A DNA stretch of 64,000 nucleotides from Paenibacillus rhizophilus (GCF_003854965.1 NZ_RQPI01000001.1:1-64000); one strand, 5' to 3'. Positions 54,682 through 63,695 are shown, counted from the stretch's first letter. Made by a program: numbers and translations. Notes: generated from the sequence alone by a model not told the origin.

Positions 54682-55932
54682 TCAAAATTTAAAAATATGA
54701 ATCGTTTTCTGCAGGTTCAGGACCGCCCGGGTCATTTTTTCAGTCTCTTCGGCTACGCCCTTCAGGGCACGGATTTGCTCATTCATCGCCGCCGAAACTT
54801 CCTGGGTGCCCGCTGCCGACTGCTCGGTGATCGCCGATATATTCTCAATGGCTCCCGAGATTTGGAGCGCACTCTCAAGCATTTGATCGCTCTCGGCCGA
54901 AAAAACGGCGATCTGTTCCGTTATGTATTGAACGCTCTGGACAATCTCGGAGAAAATATGGCCGGATTCCAGGATTTTTTCATTTTGAATATGAACAATT
55001 TCTTCGTTGATCGCCGTGTTTTCCACAGCTTGAGCCATGTCCGATTCGATTCCCCGAACGAGCTTGAACACTTCCGTGGCGGCCGTCGCCGATTCTTCGG
55101 CAAGCTTGCGGACCTCCTCGGCAACCACAGCGAACCCGCGGCCGTGTTCTCCTGCTCTCGCAGCCTCGATGGAGGCGTTCAAGGAGAGAAGGTTGGTCTG
55201 TTCGGCAATTTCTGAGATGGTCTTCGTAATCATCGTTATACCGCGCGCGTTCTTCGACAGGGCTTCAATGCTGTCCGCGACCTTTTGCGTCGCTTCGATA
55301 TTTCTGCGCATGCCCTCTGCCTGCACATCGATGGATTGGCGTCCCTTGTCCACAAGACTCAATGTCTGCTCTGAACGGTTGTTCATTTCTTTTGTCGCAT
55401 GGGTGTAATTTTTCACTTTGTTCTCAATGCCCTTCACCGATTCCATCATGCCGGCGATATCGTTCGAGATTTCATTGGCTCCCTGCGCCAGTTCGTGGGA
55501 AGAAGAGGCGACCTGTGCCATAACGATCTGAAGCTCCAGATTTTTGTCCTCAATGCCGCGGCTGGCGTCCGTAACATGGCGGGTGATTTGGGAGGCTTCG
55601 CTCAGTATGACTCTAAGCTTGTCAATCATGGAGTTGAAAGTGCGGCTGATATCACCAACGGAGCCCGATTCGTCGGCTCGCACGGTGAAATCCCCTTTTG
55701 AAATTCTGTGAGTCACGGTGGAGATTTCCTCAAAAGTAGTTGTAAGCGCTCTCTCGATGAAACGGGATAACGGATAGGTCAGGCCGACCAGCACGGCGAT
55801 CAGAATGAACCCCCAAATAAACTTGCCGATTAACGCAAAGACGACCAGTACCGGGATCGAGAATAACGCTGCCACCAGAAAACAACCCGCGAGTACCCTT
55901 TGGTTCAGCGGGAGCTTGCTCATCCAAGCCAT
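54682..55932 (-). CDS. Methyl-accepting chemotaxis protein without a large sensor domain
   Basis: A 416-residue chemoreceptor. Two membrane segments are close together (about 13-32 and 35-55) with almost no outer loop, so there is no extracellular ligand domain. HAMP follows (about 56-110), then a long coiled-coil signalling domain. The hairpin tip, which contacts CheA/CheW, is [20 protein letters not shown] and [18 protein letters not shown] (about 245-285). The short layout suggests it senses an internal or membrane signal or works with other receptors. AAGGGGG lies 8 bases before the ATG. It is monocistronic. Confidence 0.9.
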   Translation of the reverse strand: MAWMSKLPLNQRVLAGCFLVAALFSIPVLVVFALIGKFIWGFILIAVLVGLTYPLSRFIERALTTTFEEISTVTHRISKGDFTVRADESGSVGDISRTFNSMIDKLRVILSEASQITRHVTDASRGIEDKNLELQIVMAQVASSSHELAQGANEISNDIAGMMESVKGIENKVKNYTHATKEMNNRSEQTLSLVDKGRQSIDVQAEGMRRNIEATQKVADSIEALSKNARGITMITKTISEIAEQTNLLSLNASIEAARAGEHGRGFAVVAEEVRKLAEESATAATEVFKLVRGIESDMAQAVENTAINEEIVHIQNEKILESGHIFSEIVQSVQYITEQIAVFSAESDQMLESALQISGAIENISAITEQSAAGTQEVSAAMNEQIRALKGVAEETEKMTRAVLNLQKTIHIFKF

Positions 55933-56095
55933 ATGAAATTCCCCCTTGAAAATTTTTACTGTATCAGTATAGGACTTTAGGCGGTCATGGTCTATTGTGA
56001 AAAATGCTTAATCTTTTTGTATGCCTGACATGGTGAAAAGGCCGATATTGACGGCAGGATTGTGCCGGTGTTTCTTATGGAAAAATAAAAAAAGA

Positions 56096-56130
56096 CGCCG
56101 GCTGCCCTCGAAATGGGCAGCCGGCGCTTT
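56096..56130 (-). terminator. Terminator of serA
   Basis: The 12-bp perfect arms CGCCGGCTGCCC (56096-56107) and GGGCAGCCGGCG (56115-56126) are followed on the minus strand by TCTTTTTTTATTTTT. Confidence 0.92.
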
Positions 56131-56164
56131 ATCTATACCGTCTTACAAGTTAGCGTTGAACAAT

Positions 56165-57757
56165 TTACAGCAGTACGACCTCAGTAGCCGTGTTGATCTC
56201 CGGCAGAGCGGCCAGCTTCACAAGCACGTCTTTCGGCACTTCTTTGTCGACGGTCAGCAGCATAACGGCTTCGCCGCCCACAACGACCCGTCCCACCTGC
56301 ATGGACGCGATGTTGACATCGTTCTGGCCGAGCAGCGTACCCACATTGCCGATGATGCCCGGTTTGTCGTTATGGGACACCAAGATTTGATGGCCTTCCG
56401 GAGCAATATCGATCGGGAATTTGCCCACTTGAACGATCCGTTCGCCGTATCCCTGCAGAAGCGTACCGGCTACGATGCGCTCTTCTCCGCCCTCGGCAAT
56501 GAGCTTCACGGTAATCAGGTTGGTGAAACCTTTGGTTTTCGAAGCTTTCGTCACAACGACATTGACTTCGCGTGTCTTGGCCAAGTGCATGGAATTGACG
56601 ATATTGACGTCTCCGCCGAAGTGGCGGGACAGCACGCCTTTAACGATATAACGGTTCAGCGGCTGTGTATCAACATCCGAAAGGTCTCCGGCAAATTCCA
56701 GATGAATTTCATTGATGGCGCCCTTCGTAATTTGCGAAGCGAAGCTTCCGAGCTTCTCGCCGAGATTAAAGTAAGGCTGCAGCTTGTTCATAACGCTTGG
56801 CGCAACCGGAGGAATGTTGACGGCATTGATAAACGGCTCGTTCCGCAAAATATGCAGTACCTGCTCGGACACGTCGATTGCCACGTTCTCCTGCGCTTCC
56901 ACGGTGGATGCGCCAAGGTGCGGAGTAACGATAATCTTCGGATTGGACAGGAAAGGGTGATCCGCTTGAGGCGGTTCCTTTTCAAATACGTCGAATGCGG
57001 CTCCGGCCACGATGCCCGCATCGATAGCTTCCACGAGCGCCCCTTCATCAATTACGCCGCCGCGTGCACAGTTGACGATGCGCATGCCTTTTTTCATGAC
57101 CTCAAACTGCGGGCCAGAAATCATATGACGTGTTTGCGGCGTCAGCGGTGTATGAACCGTGATGAAGTCAGCCCCACGAACGATGTCGTCGACGGATGCG
57201 AGCGTAACTTCAAGCTTTTCCGCCCGGTCTTGCGTCAGGAACGGGTCATAGGCCAAAATGTTCATGCCGAACGCTTTGGCGCGCTTGGCGACTTCGCTTC
57301 CGATCCGGCCCATGCCAAGAACACCGAGCGTCTTCCCGCGAAGTTCCACGCCGAGGAACGATTTTTTATCCCACACGCCGCCCACTGTCTTTGCATAGGC
57401 TTGGGGAATGTGACGGGCCAGAGCCATCATCATGGCAAAAGCATGCTCGCAGGTAGTGATCGTGTTGCCATCCGGAGCATTGATAACGACTACGCCGCGT
57501 TTGGTAGATGCTTCCAGATTGATATTGTCCACGCCGACACCGGCGCGTCCGATAACCTTCAGCTTGGACCCGGCTTCGATGATTTTCTCAGTGACGGTTG
57601 TCTGCGAGCGTACAAGCAGACCGTCGTATTCGCCGATAATTGCAATGAGTTCATCTTCACTGAGTCCCGTTTTCTTGTCTACCGTTACGTCGCTTGCTTC
57701 CGTCAACTGTTGGATGCCCAGATCGCTGATCGGGTCCGATACCAAAATTTTAAACAT
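56165..57757 (-). CDS. serA: D-3-phosphoglycerate dehydrogenase
   Basis: A 530-residue enzyme that oxidises 3-phosphoglycerate with NAD+, the first step of serine synthesis. The catalytic and NAD domains cover about 1-315, with GVGVDNINLEASTKRGVVVI, the Rossmann motif VLGMGRIGSEVAKRAKAFGM and the catalytic His in VTPHLGASTVEAQENV. An allosteric substrate-binding domain (about 316-450) and a C-terminal ACT domain (about 455-530, DKPGIIGNVGTLLGQNDVNI) follow, giving the long type-1 form that is often inhibited by serine. AAGGAGG lies 11 bases before the ATG. It is controlled by a T-box leader upstream and by a second promoter inside that leader. Confidence 0.96.
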   Translation of the reverse strand: MFKILVSDPISDLGIQQLTEASDVTVDKKTGLSEDELIAIIGEYDGLLVRSQTTVTEKIIEAGSKLKVIGRAGVGVDNINLEASTKRGVVVINAPDGNTITTCEHAFAMMMALARHIPQAYAKTVGGVWDKKSFLGVELRGKTLGVLGMGRIGSEVAKRAKAFGMNILAYDPFLTQDRAEKLEVTLASVDDIVRGADFITVHTPLTPQTRHMISGPQFEVMKKGMRIVNCARGGVIDEGALVEAIDAGIVAGAAFDVFEKEPPQADHPFLSNPKIIVTPHLGASTVEAQENVAIDVSEQVLHILRNEPFINAVNIPPVAPSVMNKLQPYFNLGEKLGSFASQITKGAINEIHLEFAGDLSDVDTQPLNRYIVKGVLSRHFGGDVNIVNSMHLAKTREVNVVVTKASKTKGFTNLITVKLIAEGGEERIVAGTLLQGYGERIVQVGKFPIDIAPEGHQILVSHNDKPGIIGNVGTLLGQNDVNIASMQVGRVVVGGEAVMLLTVDKEVPKDVLVKLAALPEINTATEVVLL

Positions 57758-57859
57758 GCTTTCTTTTTCCTCCTTAAATGTGTATACACTTTATATTTTT
57801 GAGGAGGCCCTAAAGGGCTCTCCGGATTACCCTTAACAATTATTCCTCAGGCGAAGGCG

Positions 57860-57888
57860 ATCATACCGCATTTTCAGGCAAGCGTCAA
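57860..57888 (-). promoter_or_regulatory. Internal serA promoter downstream of the T-box terminator
   Basis: On the minus strand TTGACG (57888-57883) and TATGAT (57865-57860) are exactly 17 bp apart, about 100 bases before the serA start. It lies after the T-box terminator, so transcripts from it escape T-box control. Confidence 0.62.
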
Positions 57889-57977
57889 CGCGGTGCCGCA
57901 GCAAAGAGCAAGGCTGCAGCCGGACCTGGGACGAAGGTATGCCTTCCGGACGATCGTTACGTCGCAAAGCAGGCAAC

Positions 57978-58235
57978 AAAAAACTCCCGACCCCATACCG
58001 CTTCCGCGGTAAGGGACGAGAGTATCGTGGTACCACCCTAATTCACCGCATCCTTTAAAGACGCAGCCTCATTATCCTGTAAACAGGAACACTGGTAACG
58101 GAGATGATCCGATTGTGCCTACTGAAAGTTCGACACAATATCTCAGGAGCGCTAAAGACAACTGTCCGCCACCGGCTTGCACCACCCGCCGGCTCTCTGA
58201 AGACCTTCAGTAACTTTGTTCCATCATCGTTTTTT
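57978..58235 (-). promoter_or_regulatory. T-box leader of serA
   Basis: Read on the minus strand. Stem I starts near 58231 (GATGATGGAACAAAGT) and carries GAGAGCCGGCGGGTGGTGCA. It closes with TTCAGTA and ATCATC, which pair with TACTGAA and GATGAT. The codon-reading strand between them is GGCACAATCGG (58119-58109); the only serine codon in it is TCG. The T-box sequence GGGTGGTACCACG is at 58038-58026. The terminator follows (CTCGTCCCTTACCGC, loop, GCGGTATGGGG, then TTTTTT, about 58020-57978). Uncharged tRNA, probably tRNA-Ser, should favour the antiterminator and raise serA expression. Confidence 0.93.
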
Positions 58236-58253
58236 GCTTGATTAATTTTTCAT

Positions 58254-58283
58254 AATGTAACATGGCTGTGCCACATGTGTCAA
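58254..58283 (-). promoter_or_regulatory. SigA promoter of the serA T-box leader
   Basis: On the minus strand TTGACA (58283-58278) and TACATT (58259-58254) are 18 bp apart, just upstream of stem I. Confidence 0.65.
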
Positions 58284-58325
58284 TAGGATTTTGCCGGATA
58301 ATTATGATATGATGCATTAGCCGGC

Positions 58326-59225
58326 TTAGTCGTAAAAGAACGGAAGCTCGGGCAGCGTCTCCTTGCCGTAGTACTGCAGGCGCCATTTGGAGAAATCCCG
58401 TTCCCCGAAGGCATCGGTGGATACAAGCAAGGACGTCGCACTCTGGATGCTCTGAAGCTTCAGGGAAGCCGCCATGCCTGAGTTGATCAGGTTATCGATC
58501 TTGGCTGTTACGTCCTGCGGGTCATAATCCGCAAAAACGCTTCGATTAAGCAAAATATCCGCGATGGCGGCGTTCTTGAGAAGGAGGGGCATCTTTTTCC
58601 ATTCTCCAATCGAAATAACCTTTGGATTCCCCGTCTCGGAAGGAATGGAAGAATTCGCCTGGGAACCCCATTTCAGCATCGAGGTATAATAATTGCTCTG
58701 GCCCAAAAGGCCGTATTTGATCGCGCCCGCCGCGAGCTCGCCACTTTTCAGCGTCTTCGCCGCCTGGGCTCCTCCGGAGGCCGCGGACGCCTGATTCGCC
58801 GCTTCGGAGAAAAGGCGGAGGCTTTTCAGGATATTAAGCTGGCCCCGCTCCAAAAGAGGGGAATCGGTGAATAGGGAGGCCTGATTTACTTGCGCATAGG
58901 CGCTATCCGCGAGAGAGCGGAGACTTTTGAGTACATCAGAGCTGTCTTCGGCGCCTCCGGCAAGACGGCCGACCTTTTCGTTCCAGTTCCGCTTGAATTC
59001 CCGATAAGGCGAAAATACGTTATGATAGAAAGTAACGAGATCCGTTTGCCGGTAAGAGGTGTAACTTTTCGCGGATTGCTCAGCGGCCATTATTTTCTCG
59101 TATTTGCCCTCTACCTTGTCAGCCCCGACCTTCACTCCGGTAAAAAACACGGCAAAGGCAAAGATCAGGCAGAACAAAAATCCGAGCGTATACAGCAATG
59201 GGGTTCGGGATGTGAGGCGATTCAT
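58326..59225 (-). CDS. Hypothetical membrane-anchored extracytoplasmic protein
   Basis: A 299-residue protein I do not recognise. One N-terminal membrane segment (about 10-32, LLYTLGFLFCLIFAFAVFFT) without a clear cleavage site suggests an anchored protein with the rest outside. The outer part is mostly helical, rich in Ala, Ser and Leu (for example QASAASGGAQAAKTLKSGEL), and has no cysteine and no catalytic motif that I can see. It lies upstream of the serA leader with its own start region near 59.2 kb, and is divergent from the CPBP protease gene. Function unknown. Confidence 0.7.
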   Translation of the reverse strand: MNRLTSRTPLLYTLGFLFCLIFAFAVFFTGVKVGADKVEGKYEKIMAAEQSAKSYTSYRQTDLVTFYHNVFSPYREFKRNWNEKVGRLAGGAEDSSDVLKSLRSLADSAYAQVNQASLFTDSPLLERGQLNILKSLRLFSEAANQASAASGGAQAAKTLKSGELAAGAIKYGLLGQSNYYTSMLKWGSQANSSIPSETGNPKVISIGEWKKMPLLLKNAAIADILLNRSVFADYDPQDVTAKIDNLINSGMAASLKLQSIQSATSLLVSTDAFGERDFSKWRLQYYGKETLPELPFFYD

Positions 59226-59257
59226 AAGCGACGGCTCCTTTTTTCTATGAGGATAAA

Positions 59258-59285
59258 TTGGAATTTATCATCTGGAATATACACT
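59258..59285 (+). promoter_or_regulatory. Promoter of the CPBP protease operon
   Basis: TTGGAA (59258-59263) and TACACT (59280-59285) are 16 bp apart, 22 bases before the start codon. Confidence 0.45.
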
Positions 59286-59307
59286 ATTAGGGAATAGGCA
59301 GGTTATA

Positions 59308-59901
59308 ATGAAAAAATTTAAATTCGGCGATATAAAAGTAAAAAAAGCAACCCCGGAGCAGCTAACCGACCGGTTGCTGTTGATTAATCTGTATTTTACG
59401 CAGGGCCTTACCCTTATTATCGGTTTGGTCTGGATATTATTTCAGAAAAGAAACCCTTTTCACGTATTAAATTTTCCCGACGGTGTCCATTTTGCGGCCT
59501 GGGGCCTAGGTCTTGCGGTCATTATGCTCGTCGTGGACTTCGTGTTAACCTATATTGTCCCCGAAGAAACGATGGATGACGGCGGTATTAACGAACTGTT
59601 GTTCCGGGGCAGGCCGATCTGGCATATTGCGCTCATTGCCGCCATCGTATCCATCTGTGAGGAGCTGCTGTTTCGCGGAGCCATACAATATGCCTTCGGG
59701 CCCTATTGGACAAGCGTTCTGTTCGCCATAATCCATGTGCGCTATTTGAGGCACTGGATTCCGACAGGCTGGGTTTTTGCCAGCAGCTACGGTCTCGGAC
59801 TTATCTATATCTATTCCGGAACGATCTGGGCGCCGATTTTATGCCATTTCATCATCGACCTGTTCTCAGGGCTGGTGATTCGCTACAGGAGGGAGTCATG
59901 A
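59308..59901 (+). CDS. CPBP-family intramembrane metalloprotease
   Basis: A 197-residue membrane protein of the CPBP/Abi family related to Rce1 CAAX proteases. Membrane segments are at about 25-45, 55-80, 105-125 and 140-185. The glutamate motif EELLFRG (about 119-125), the His in FAIIHVRYL and the final His in APILCHFIIDL fit the family's metal and catalytic sites. Substrates are unknown; relatives act in bacteriocin self-immunity or membrane protein processing. It is first of three overlapping genes: its TGA overlaps the next ATG. Confidence 0.85.
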   Translation: MKKFKFGDIKVKKATPEQLTDRLLLINLYFTQGLTLIIGLVWILFQKRNPFHVLNFPDGVHFAAWGLGLAVIMLVVDFVLTYIVPEETMDDGGINELLFRGRPIWHIALIAAIVSICEELLFRGAIQYAFGPYWTSVLFAIIHVRYLRHWIPTGWVFASSYGLGLIYIYSGTIWAPILCHFIIDLFSGLVIRYRRES

Positions 59902-60311
59902 GTGATGAGCTCAGCCGGATAAAGTCCCGTCAGAACAAAAAGAACCGCGGGACAACATCCGGCGCCAATGCAAGCAATCGGGGCAAAGCGGAAGCTTCTT
60001 CTGCAAAGAAAAAAGAAGGGGGATCCGCGCAAACCCTGTCCCGCTCCCGAAAAAGGACCGCCGACGGCGGTAAGTCCGGTCAGGCAAGCCGGAAAACCGC
60101 GACCTCAAGGGGAGGAAGAAGGGCAGACCGGCCCAGACCGGGAGAGAAAGAGGAGCAGTCGGCTCCGTCCCGCTCGGTAACCTACCGGTCGGAGCGAATA
60201 AAACTTAGCAAGCTGTTTGTCAATTCGCTGAATGTATTGTTTATGATGCTCCTGATCCTGCTGGTATGGTGGGGGATAAAAGGCGCACCGCCGCTGAGGA
60301 CGCTATGGTAG
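59898..60311 (+). CDS. Hypothetical basic protein with one C-terminal membrane segment
   Basis: A 137-residue protein I do not recognise. The first about 100 residues are strongly basic and low in complexity, rich in Lys, Arg, Ser and Gly (NKKNRGTTSGANASNRGKAE and similar), so probably disordered. A single hydrophobic helix lies near the end (about 108-127, LFVNSLNVLFMMLLILLVWW), so it would be a tail-anchored protein with a basic cytoplasmic domain. It overlaps both neighbours by 4 and 7 bases, showing tight coupling to the protease and the phosphoesterase. AGGAGGGAG precedes the ATG. Confidence 0.65.
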   Translation: MSDELSRIKSRQNKKNRGTTSGANASNRGKAEASSAKKKEGGSAQTLSRSRKRTADGGKSGQASRKTATSRGGRRADRPRPGEKEEQSAPSRSVTYRSERIKLSKLFVNSLNVLFMMLLILLVWWGIKGAPPLRTLW

Positions 60312-61138
60312 CGGTTTGGGCCTTGCTGCTTACCGCAGCCGGCTTGGCAGCGATCGGTTCAGTCATGCTTGCCGGAGCTTTCCGCAGCCACCTAGTCAAA
60401 ACGGATATCGAACTGGAATCTCTCCCCGGACCATTCGACGGTTACAGAATTCTGCTTGTGACCGACATCCACCGCCGGAGCCTTCCCCAAGGGATGCTGT
60501 CCGGCTTAAAGGGCAAAGTCGACCTCGTCCTGGTGGGCGGAGATATGACGGAGAAGAGCAGTCCTCTCCAGCGTCTTCACGCCAATATGGCCTTGCTATC
60601 TTCCATCGGGCCCGTCTATGCCGTGCACGGCAACCATGATTACAAGGCGGAAATTGAGGAGGTCGACCGTATCCTCGAAAAAAACGGGGTTCGGCTGCTG
60701 GCGGACGAGAATATTCCGCTGAAAAAGGGCGGGACGGAGCTTTGGCTCACCGGCGTAGATTACCCGAGGACAGGCGGCAAAGTCGCCTATGCTCCTCTGC
60801 CGGGGATGCCCCCAGGCAAGGAGAGGGAATGCCGGATGATCCTCGTTCATGATCCGATGTGGCTGCTGAAACGAGAAACAGTCCCGGCCGATCTCATCCT
60901 TTCGGGCCATACACACGGTGGACAGGTGGTGCTGCCCTTCATCGGACGCAGACATGTCGAAGCCTTTTACCATACGTATTCGGCCGGAATGTTCTTGTGG
61001 CCCAAAGGAGACGGTACGGGAAAAAAAGCCAAACTGCTGATCAGCCGCGGATTCGGCACCGCCCATCTGCCGCTGCGCTGGAGAAGCCCCGCCGAACTGA
61101 ACATCTTGACGCTGAGAAGGCCGGCGGCTGGCAGGTAA
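60305..61138 (+). CDS. Membrane-anchored metallophosphoesterase
   Basis: A 277-residue calcineurin-like phosphoesterase with an N-terminal membrane anchor (about 3-25). The metal-site motifs come in order: LLVTDIHRR, VGGDMTE, VHGNHDYKAE, ILVHDP and LSGHTHGGQVVLP. This is the YkuE/YaeI-type group, which in Bacillus and E. coli is linked to envelope phospholipid or lipid A-like substrates. ATG at 60305 overlaps the previous stop and is preferred; ATG at 60266 would add 13 residues. A terminator-like hairpin follows at 61215. Confidence 0.87.
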   Translation: MVAVWALLLTAAGLAAIGSVMLAGAFRSHLVKTDIELESLPGPFDGYRILLVTDIHRRSLPQGMLSGLKGKVDLVLVGGDMTEKSSPLQRLHANMALLSSIGPVYAVHGNHDYKAEIEEVDRILEKNGVRLLADENIPLKKGGTELWLTGVDYPRTGGKVAYAPLPGMPPGKERECRMILVHDPMWLLKRETVPADLILSGHTHGGQVVLPFIGRRHVEAFYHTYSAGMFLWPKGDGTGKKAKLLISRGFGTAHLPLRWRSPAELNILTLRRPAAGR

Positions 61139-61214
61139 ATGATTGGCTTGGTGTACTAAGGAATATACGCATGTAACATAGCGGTATCAACAGATAACGC
61201 AGCCCCAATAAAAG

Positions 61215-61250
61215 GCCCCATTCTCCATATACAAGCGGAGAATGGGGCTT
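61215..61250. terminator. Bidirectional terminator between phosphoesterase and deacetylase genes
   Basis: The 12-bp perfect arms GCCCCATTCTCC (61215-61226) and GGAGAATGGGGC (61237-61248), between convergent genes. Confidence 0.85.
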
Positions 61251-61257
61251 CTTAAAT

Positions 61258-62250
61258 TTATCGCATCTTCAGTTCGATGCTGCGCGGGTCGACAAAGCCG
61301 TAGCCCTTGCCCTCAAGCGTGGTCAGCAGCGTGTCCAGCGCCTCGGTCGTCCATGGCAGCTCATGCATTAGAATATTGCTGCCGGAATGCAGCTGGTCGG
61401 TAACGTTCTTGATGATTTTCCCTGTTTTGTCGGCTTCCTTTTCGCCCATGGTCCAATCCAGCGAGCCGTTGGACCAGGTCATATACAGAAGACCGTTCTC
61501 AGCAGCGACCTTTTTGCCGACGTCTCCGCCCGCGCCGTGTGGAGGCCGGAAAAACACCGGCGTTTCCCCAGTGACTTCCTTAACGATTCTTTGCACATCC
61601 TCGATCTGCTTTTTTACAGCCGAATACGGTTTGTCTTTAAGAACGATATGATCCCAGCTGTGATTACCGATGATTCCGCCGCGTTCCTGGATCAGCTTGA
61701 GCAGCTCCGGATGTTCCTTGATTCGGTAGCCGTTGACGAAAAAGATCGCCTTGGCGTGATGCTTCTCCAGCGTGTCAAAGATTGAATTGATCGTCTTGGC
61801 TTCCTTCGGACCGTCGTCGAATGTCAGCAGCACGATCTTCTTGTTCGTGCTTTCATCATTGGGCTTGATGTCGTAGTTTTTGTTCATATGATACAGGAGC
61901 GGCACTTCCGCATTCATCCCGCTTTCGGACTGCTTTCCCCCACCCGGGGAGCTGTCACCCGATCCTACGGCAGCCGATGCGGCAGCTTCCGGAGACGCCG
62001 AAGCCGCAGGCGACGACGCGGCAGGCGACGAAGCGGCAGCTGTGACGTTTAGGCCGGCATCGGATACCTGTGGGGAGGGACCGGGTGCTGCCGCCGTTCC
62101 GGCCCCGGCCGGAGAAGGTGAGACTTCCGCGCTTTGCGCCGGAGCAGCCGAACCGCCGCCCGGGGACGAATTGTTCGAGCCGCCGCCGGTGCTGCTGCAC
62201 GATGTCAGCAGAAAGGCGGCAATCAGCAGCGCTGCTGTCTGTTTACCCAC
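61258..62250 (-). CDS. Polysaccharide deacetylase lipoprotein
   Basis: A 330-residue NodB-type carbohydrate esterase (CE4), made as a lipoprotein: the signal ends in the lipobox LLTSC (Cys18). A Ser/Ala/Pro/Gly-rich linker runs from about 19 to 110. The catalytic domain follows with LLTFDDGPKEA, the metal motif in IGNHSWDH, FFRPPHGAGG, TWSNGSLDW and SNILMHELP. The residues for metal binding and catalysis are present, so it should deacetylate N-acetylglucosamine or N-acetylmuramic polymers of the envelope. It is convergent with the phosphoesterase gene. Confidence 0.9.
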   Translation of the reverse strand: MGKQTAALLIAAFLLTSCSSTGGGSNNSSPGGGSAAPAQSAEVSPSPAGAGTAAAPGPSPQVSDAGLNVTAAASSPAASSPAASASPEAAASAAVGSGDSSPGGGKQSESGMNAEVPLLYHMNKNYDIKPNDESTNKKIVLLTFDDGPKEAKTINSIFDTLEKHHAKAIFFVNGYRIKEHPELLKLIQERGGIIGNHSWDHIVLKDKPYSAVKKQIEDVQRIVKEVTGETPVFFRPPHGAGGDVGKKVAAENGLLYMTWSNGSLDWTMGEKEADKTGKIIKNVTDQLHSGSNILMHELPWTTEALDTLLTTLEGKGYGFVDPRSIELKMR

Positions 62251-62344
62251 TTATTTCAACTCGCTTTCCTGTCGTTAGGCTGTATGAGGCGGAAACTTTC
62301 CGCGAACACTAGTCATGATTTTACCATACAAGGAGGTAATAAAT

Positions 62345-62695
62345 GTGAAGACTTCGTCATTTTTATGGGGAGTAATGCTGGGCGCCACCACCAGCATGCT
62401 CATGTCCAAGAAGCGGAATATGTTCATTCCTATGTTGGGACAGTCCGGCGCAGCCGGCAAAGCCAAGAACAAAATCATGGATATGGCAATGACAGGCTTC
62501 GGCAGCACATCCGCGGGCCAGCAGCATTCGAAAATGGAAAGCTCCCGGCCGGAGGGGCAAAAGGCGGAATCGACTGTCCGCTCCAAGGAGGCCAACCTCA
62601 GCATGCTGAAGGATTTCATCCGCAGCAACCCTGAAGTGAAACGGGATGTGGAACAGATTCTCAAAGAAACCCATACGGCCATACCGGGTTTGTAA
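62345..62695 (+). CDS. Hypothetical small protein, YtxH-like length
   Basis: A 116-residue protein I cannot assign with confidence. The N-terminus has a short hydrophobic stretch (FLWGVMLGATTSMLMSKKR) followed by polar, Gln/Ser-rich sequence, and a helical charged C-terminus (SKEANLSMLKDFIRSNPEVK). The layout, one short membrane helix then a helical tail, recalls YtxH-type proteins, but similarity is weak. It starts with GTG at 62345, 8 bases after AGGAGG; an ATG two bases earlier is out of frame and stops at once (ATGTGA). It has a terminator after it. Confidence 0.65.
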   Translation: MKTSSFLWGVMLGATTSMLMSKKRNMFIPMLGQSGAAGKAKNKIMDMAMTGFGSTSAGQQHSKMESSRPEGQKAESTVRSKEANLSMLKDFIRSNPEVKRDVEQILKETHTAIPGL

Positions 62696-62712
62696 CCGTA
62701 ACTAATGCTTGC

Positions 62713-62758
62713 AGAATCATTTTGGAGATTTCACATCGCCAAAATGGTTCTTTTTTTT
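62713..62758 (+). terminator. Terminator before mecA
   Basis: AGAATCATTTTGG (62713-62725) pairs with CCAAAATGGTTCT (62739-62751) with one mismatch, followed by eight T. Confidence 0.85.
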
Positions 62759-62901
62759 GACAGCCAGGTTATTACTTAGAGCCGACAAGTCACATATTTT
62801 TAAAAATGTAGGGTGCTCCGCCTATATATTTACGTGCATTTATCTCGGCAAAATGGTAACATACATACATATCAATCACCATAATAACCATTTTTGGCTC
62901 A

Positions 62902-62929
62902 TTACTCGGGACTCATCATACACTATAAT
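62902..62929 (+). promoter_or_regulatory. mecA promoter
   Basis: TTACTC (62902-62907) and a perfect TATAAT (62924-62929), 16 bp apart, lie 32 bases before the start codon. Confidence 0.5.
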
Positions 62930-62960
62930 AAACCTGAGTTTTCAAAAGGAGGATCCTGTC

Positions 62961-63572
62961 ATGAGAATAGAGCGTTTAAGTCAAGATAAGATACGGATTT
63001 TCCTCACTTTTGACGACCTGAGCGAGCGGGGAATCCAGAAGGAAGACATGTGGCAGGAGGTCCCCAAAGTTCATGACCTTTTTACGGAGATGATGGATCA
63101 GGCTTACAACGAACTTGGATTTGACGCAACCGGTCCTCTTGCCGTAGAAGTGTTTGCTCTGCCCGCACAAGGCATGGTCGTCATCGTCACCCGAGGCAAA
63201 TACGATCATCATTACGGAGCGTCTGGAGAAGAAGAACTGCCCGATGAGATTTATGAGATGGAAGTTACCCTTGAACAAGCGGACTCCATCGTCTACACTT
63301 TCCGCGATTTCGAAGTCGTGGTTGAAGCGGCGCATGTGCTTATCGGCAATATTACTTCCGCAGGCAAGCTTTACTCCTATAACAATAAATGGTATCTCTA
63401 TTTTGATCCGAAGGAATTTGAGGAGCCTGCGCTGTCGGCGCTCGTGGCTGTTCTTGCGGAATTCGGGGATTCTTCCCCGGTAACCGAAACGGTGCTGGAC
63501 GAATACGGCAAGACGGTTATGGCAGAGAACGCCGTTCAGCAGCTTTGCGCCTTTTTCAAACGCCAAGAATAA
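62961..63572 (+). CDS. mecA: Adaptor protein MecA
   Basis: A 203-residue adaptor that brings proteins such as ComK to the ClpC/ClpP protease and helps ClpC assemble. The N-terminal substrate domain begins MRIERLSQDKIRIFLTFDDL with SERGIQKEDMW. An acidic linker is at about 85-105, and the C-terminal ClpC-binding domain (about 108-203) has YTFRDFEVVVEAAHVL and LYSYNNKWYLYFD. AAAGGAGG precedes the ATG. The gene is normal in size and stands alone with its own promoter and a terminator behind it. Confidence 0.93.
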   Translation: MRIERLSQDKIRIFLTFDDLSERGIQKEDMWQEVPKVHDLFTEMMDQAYNELGFDATGPLAVEVFALPAQGMVVIVTRGKYDHHYGASGEEELPDEIYEMEVTLEQADSIVYTFRDFEVVVEAAHVLIGNITSAGKLYSYNNKWYLYFDPKEFEEPALSALVAVLAEFGDSSPVTETVLDEYGKTVMAENAVQQLCAFFKRQE

Positions 63573-63619
63573 AGCGGGAGGGACGTATGCTTTGGCATTC
63601 CCTTTCCCTTGTCAACAAC

Positions 63620-63668
63620 GCCGGCTGGCCCTGCCTGTTTCATAGGGAAAGAGCCGGCCTATTCTTTT
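63620..63668 (+). terminator. Terminator of mecA
   Basis: GCCGGCT (63620-63626) pairs with AGCCGGC (63652-63658), with inner CCCT/AGGG pairs, followed by CTATTCTTTT. Confidence 0.6.
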
Positions 63669-63695
63669 ATATTCGCTAGCGGGGAGGAACGTTCG

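Noticed and set aside
56021..57802. 593-codon open frame on the plus strand opposite serA
   Set aside because: It is entirely antisense to a clear serA gene, has no ribosome binding site and no family-like motifs; such frames are a by-product of GC-rich codons.
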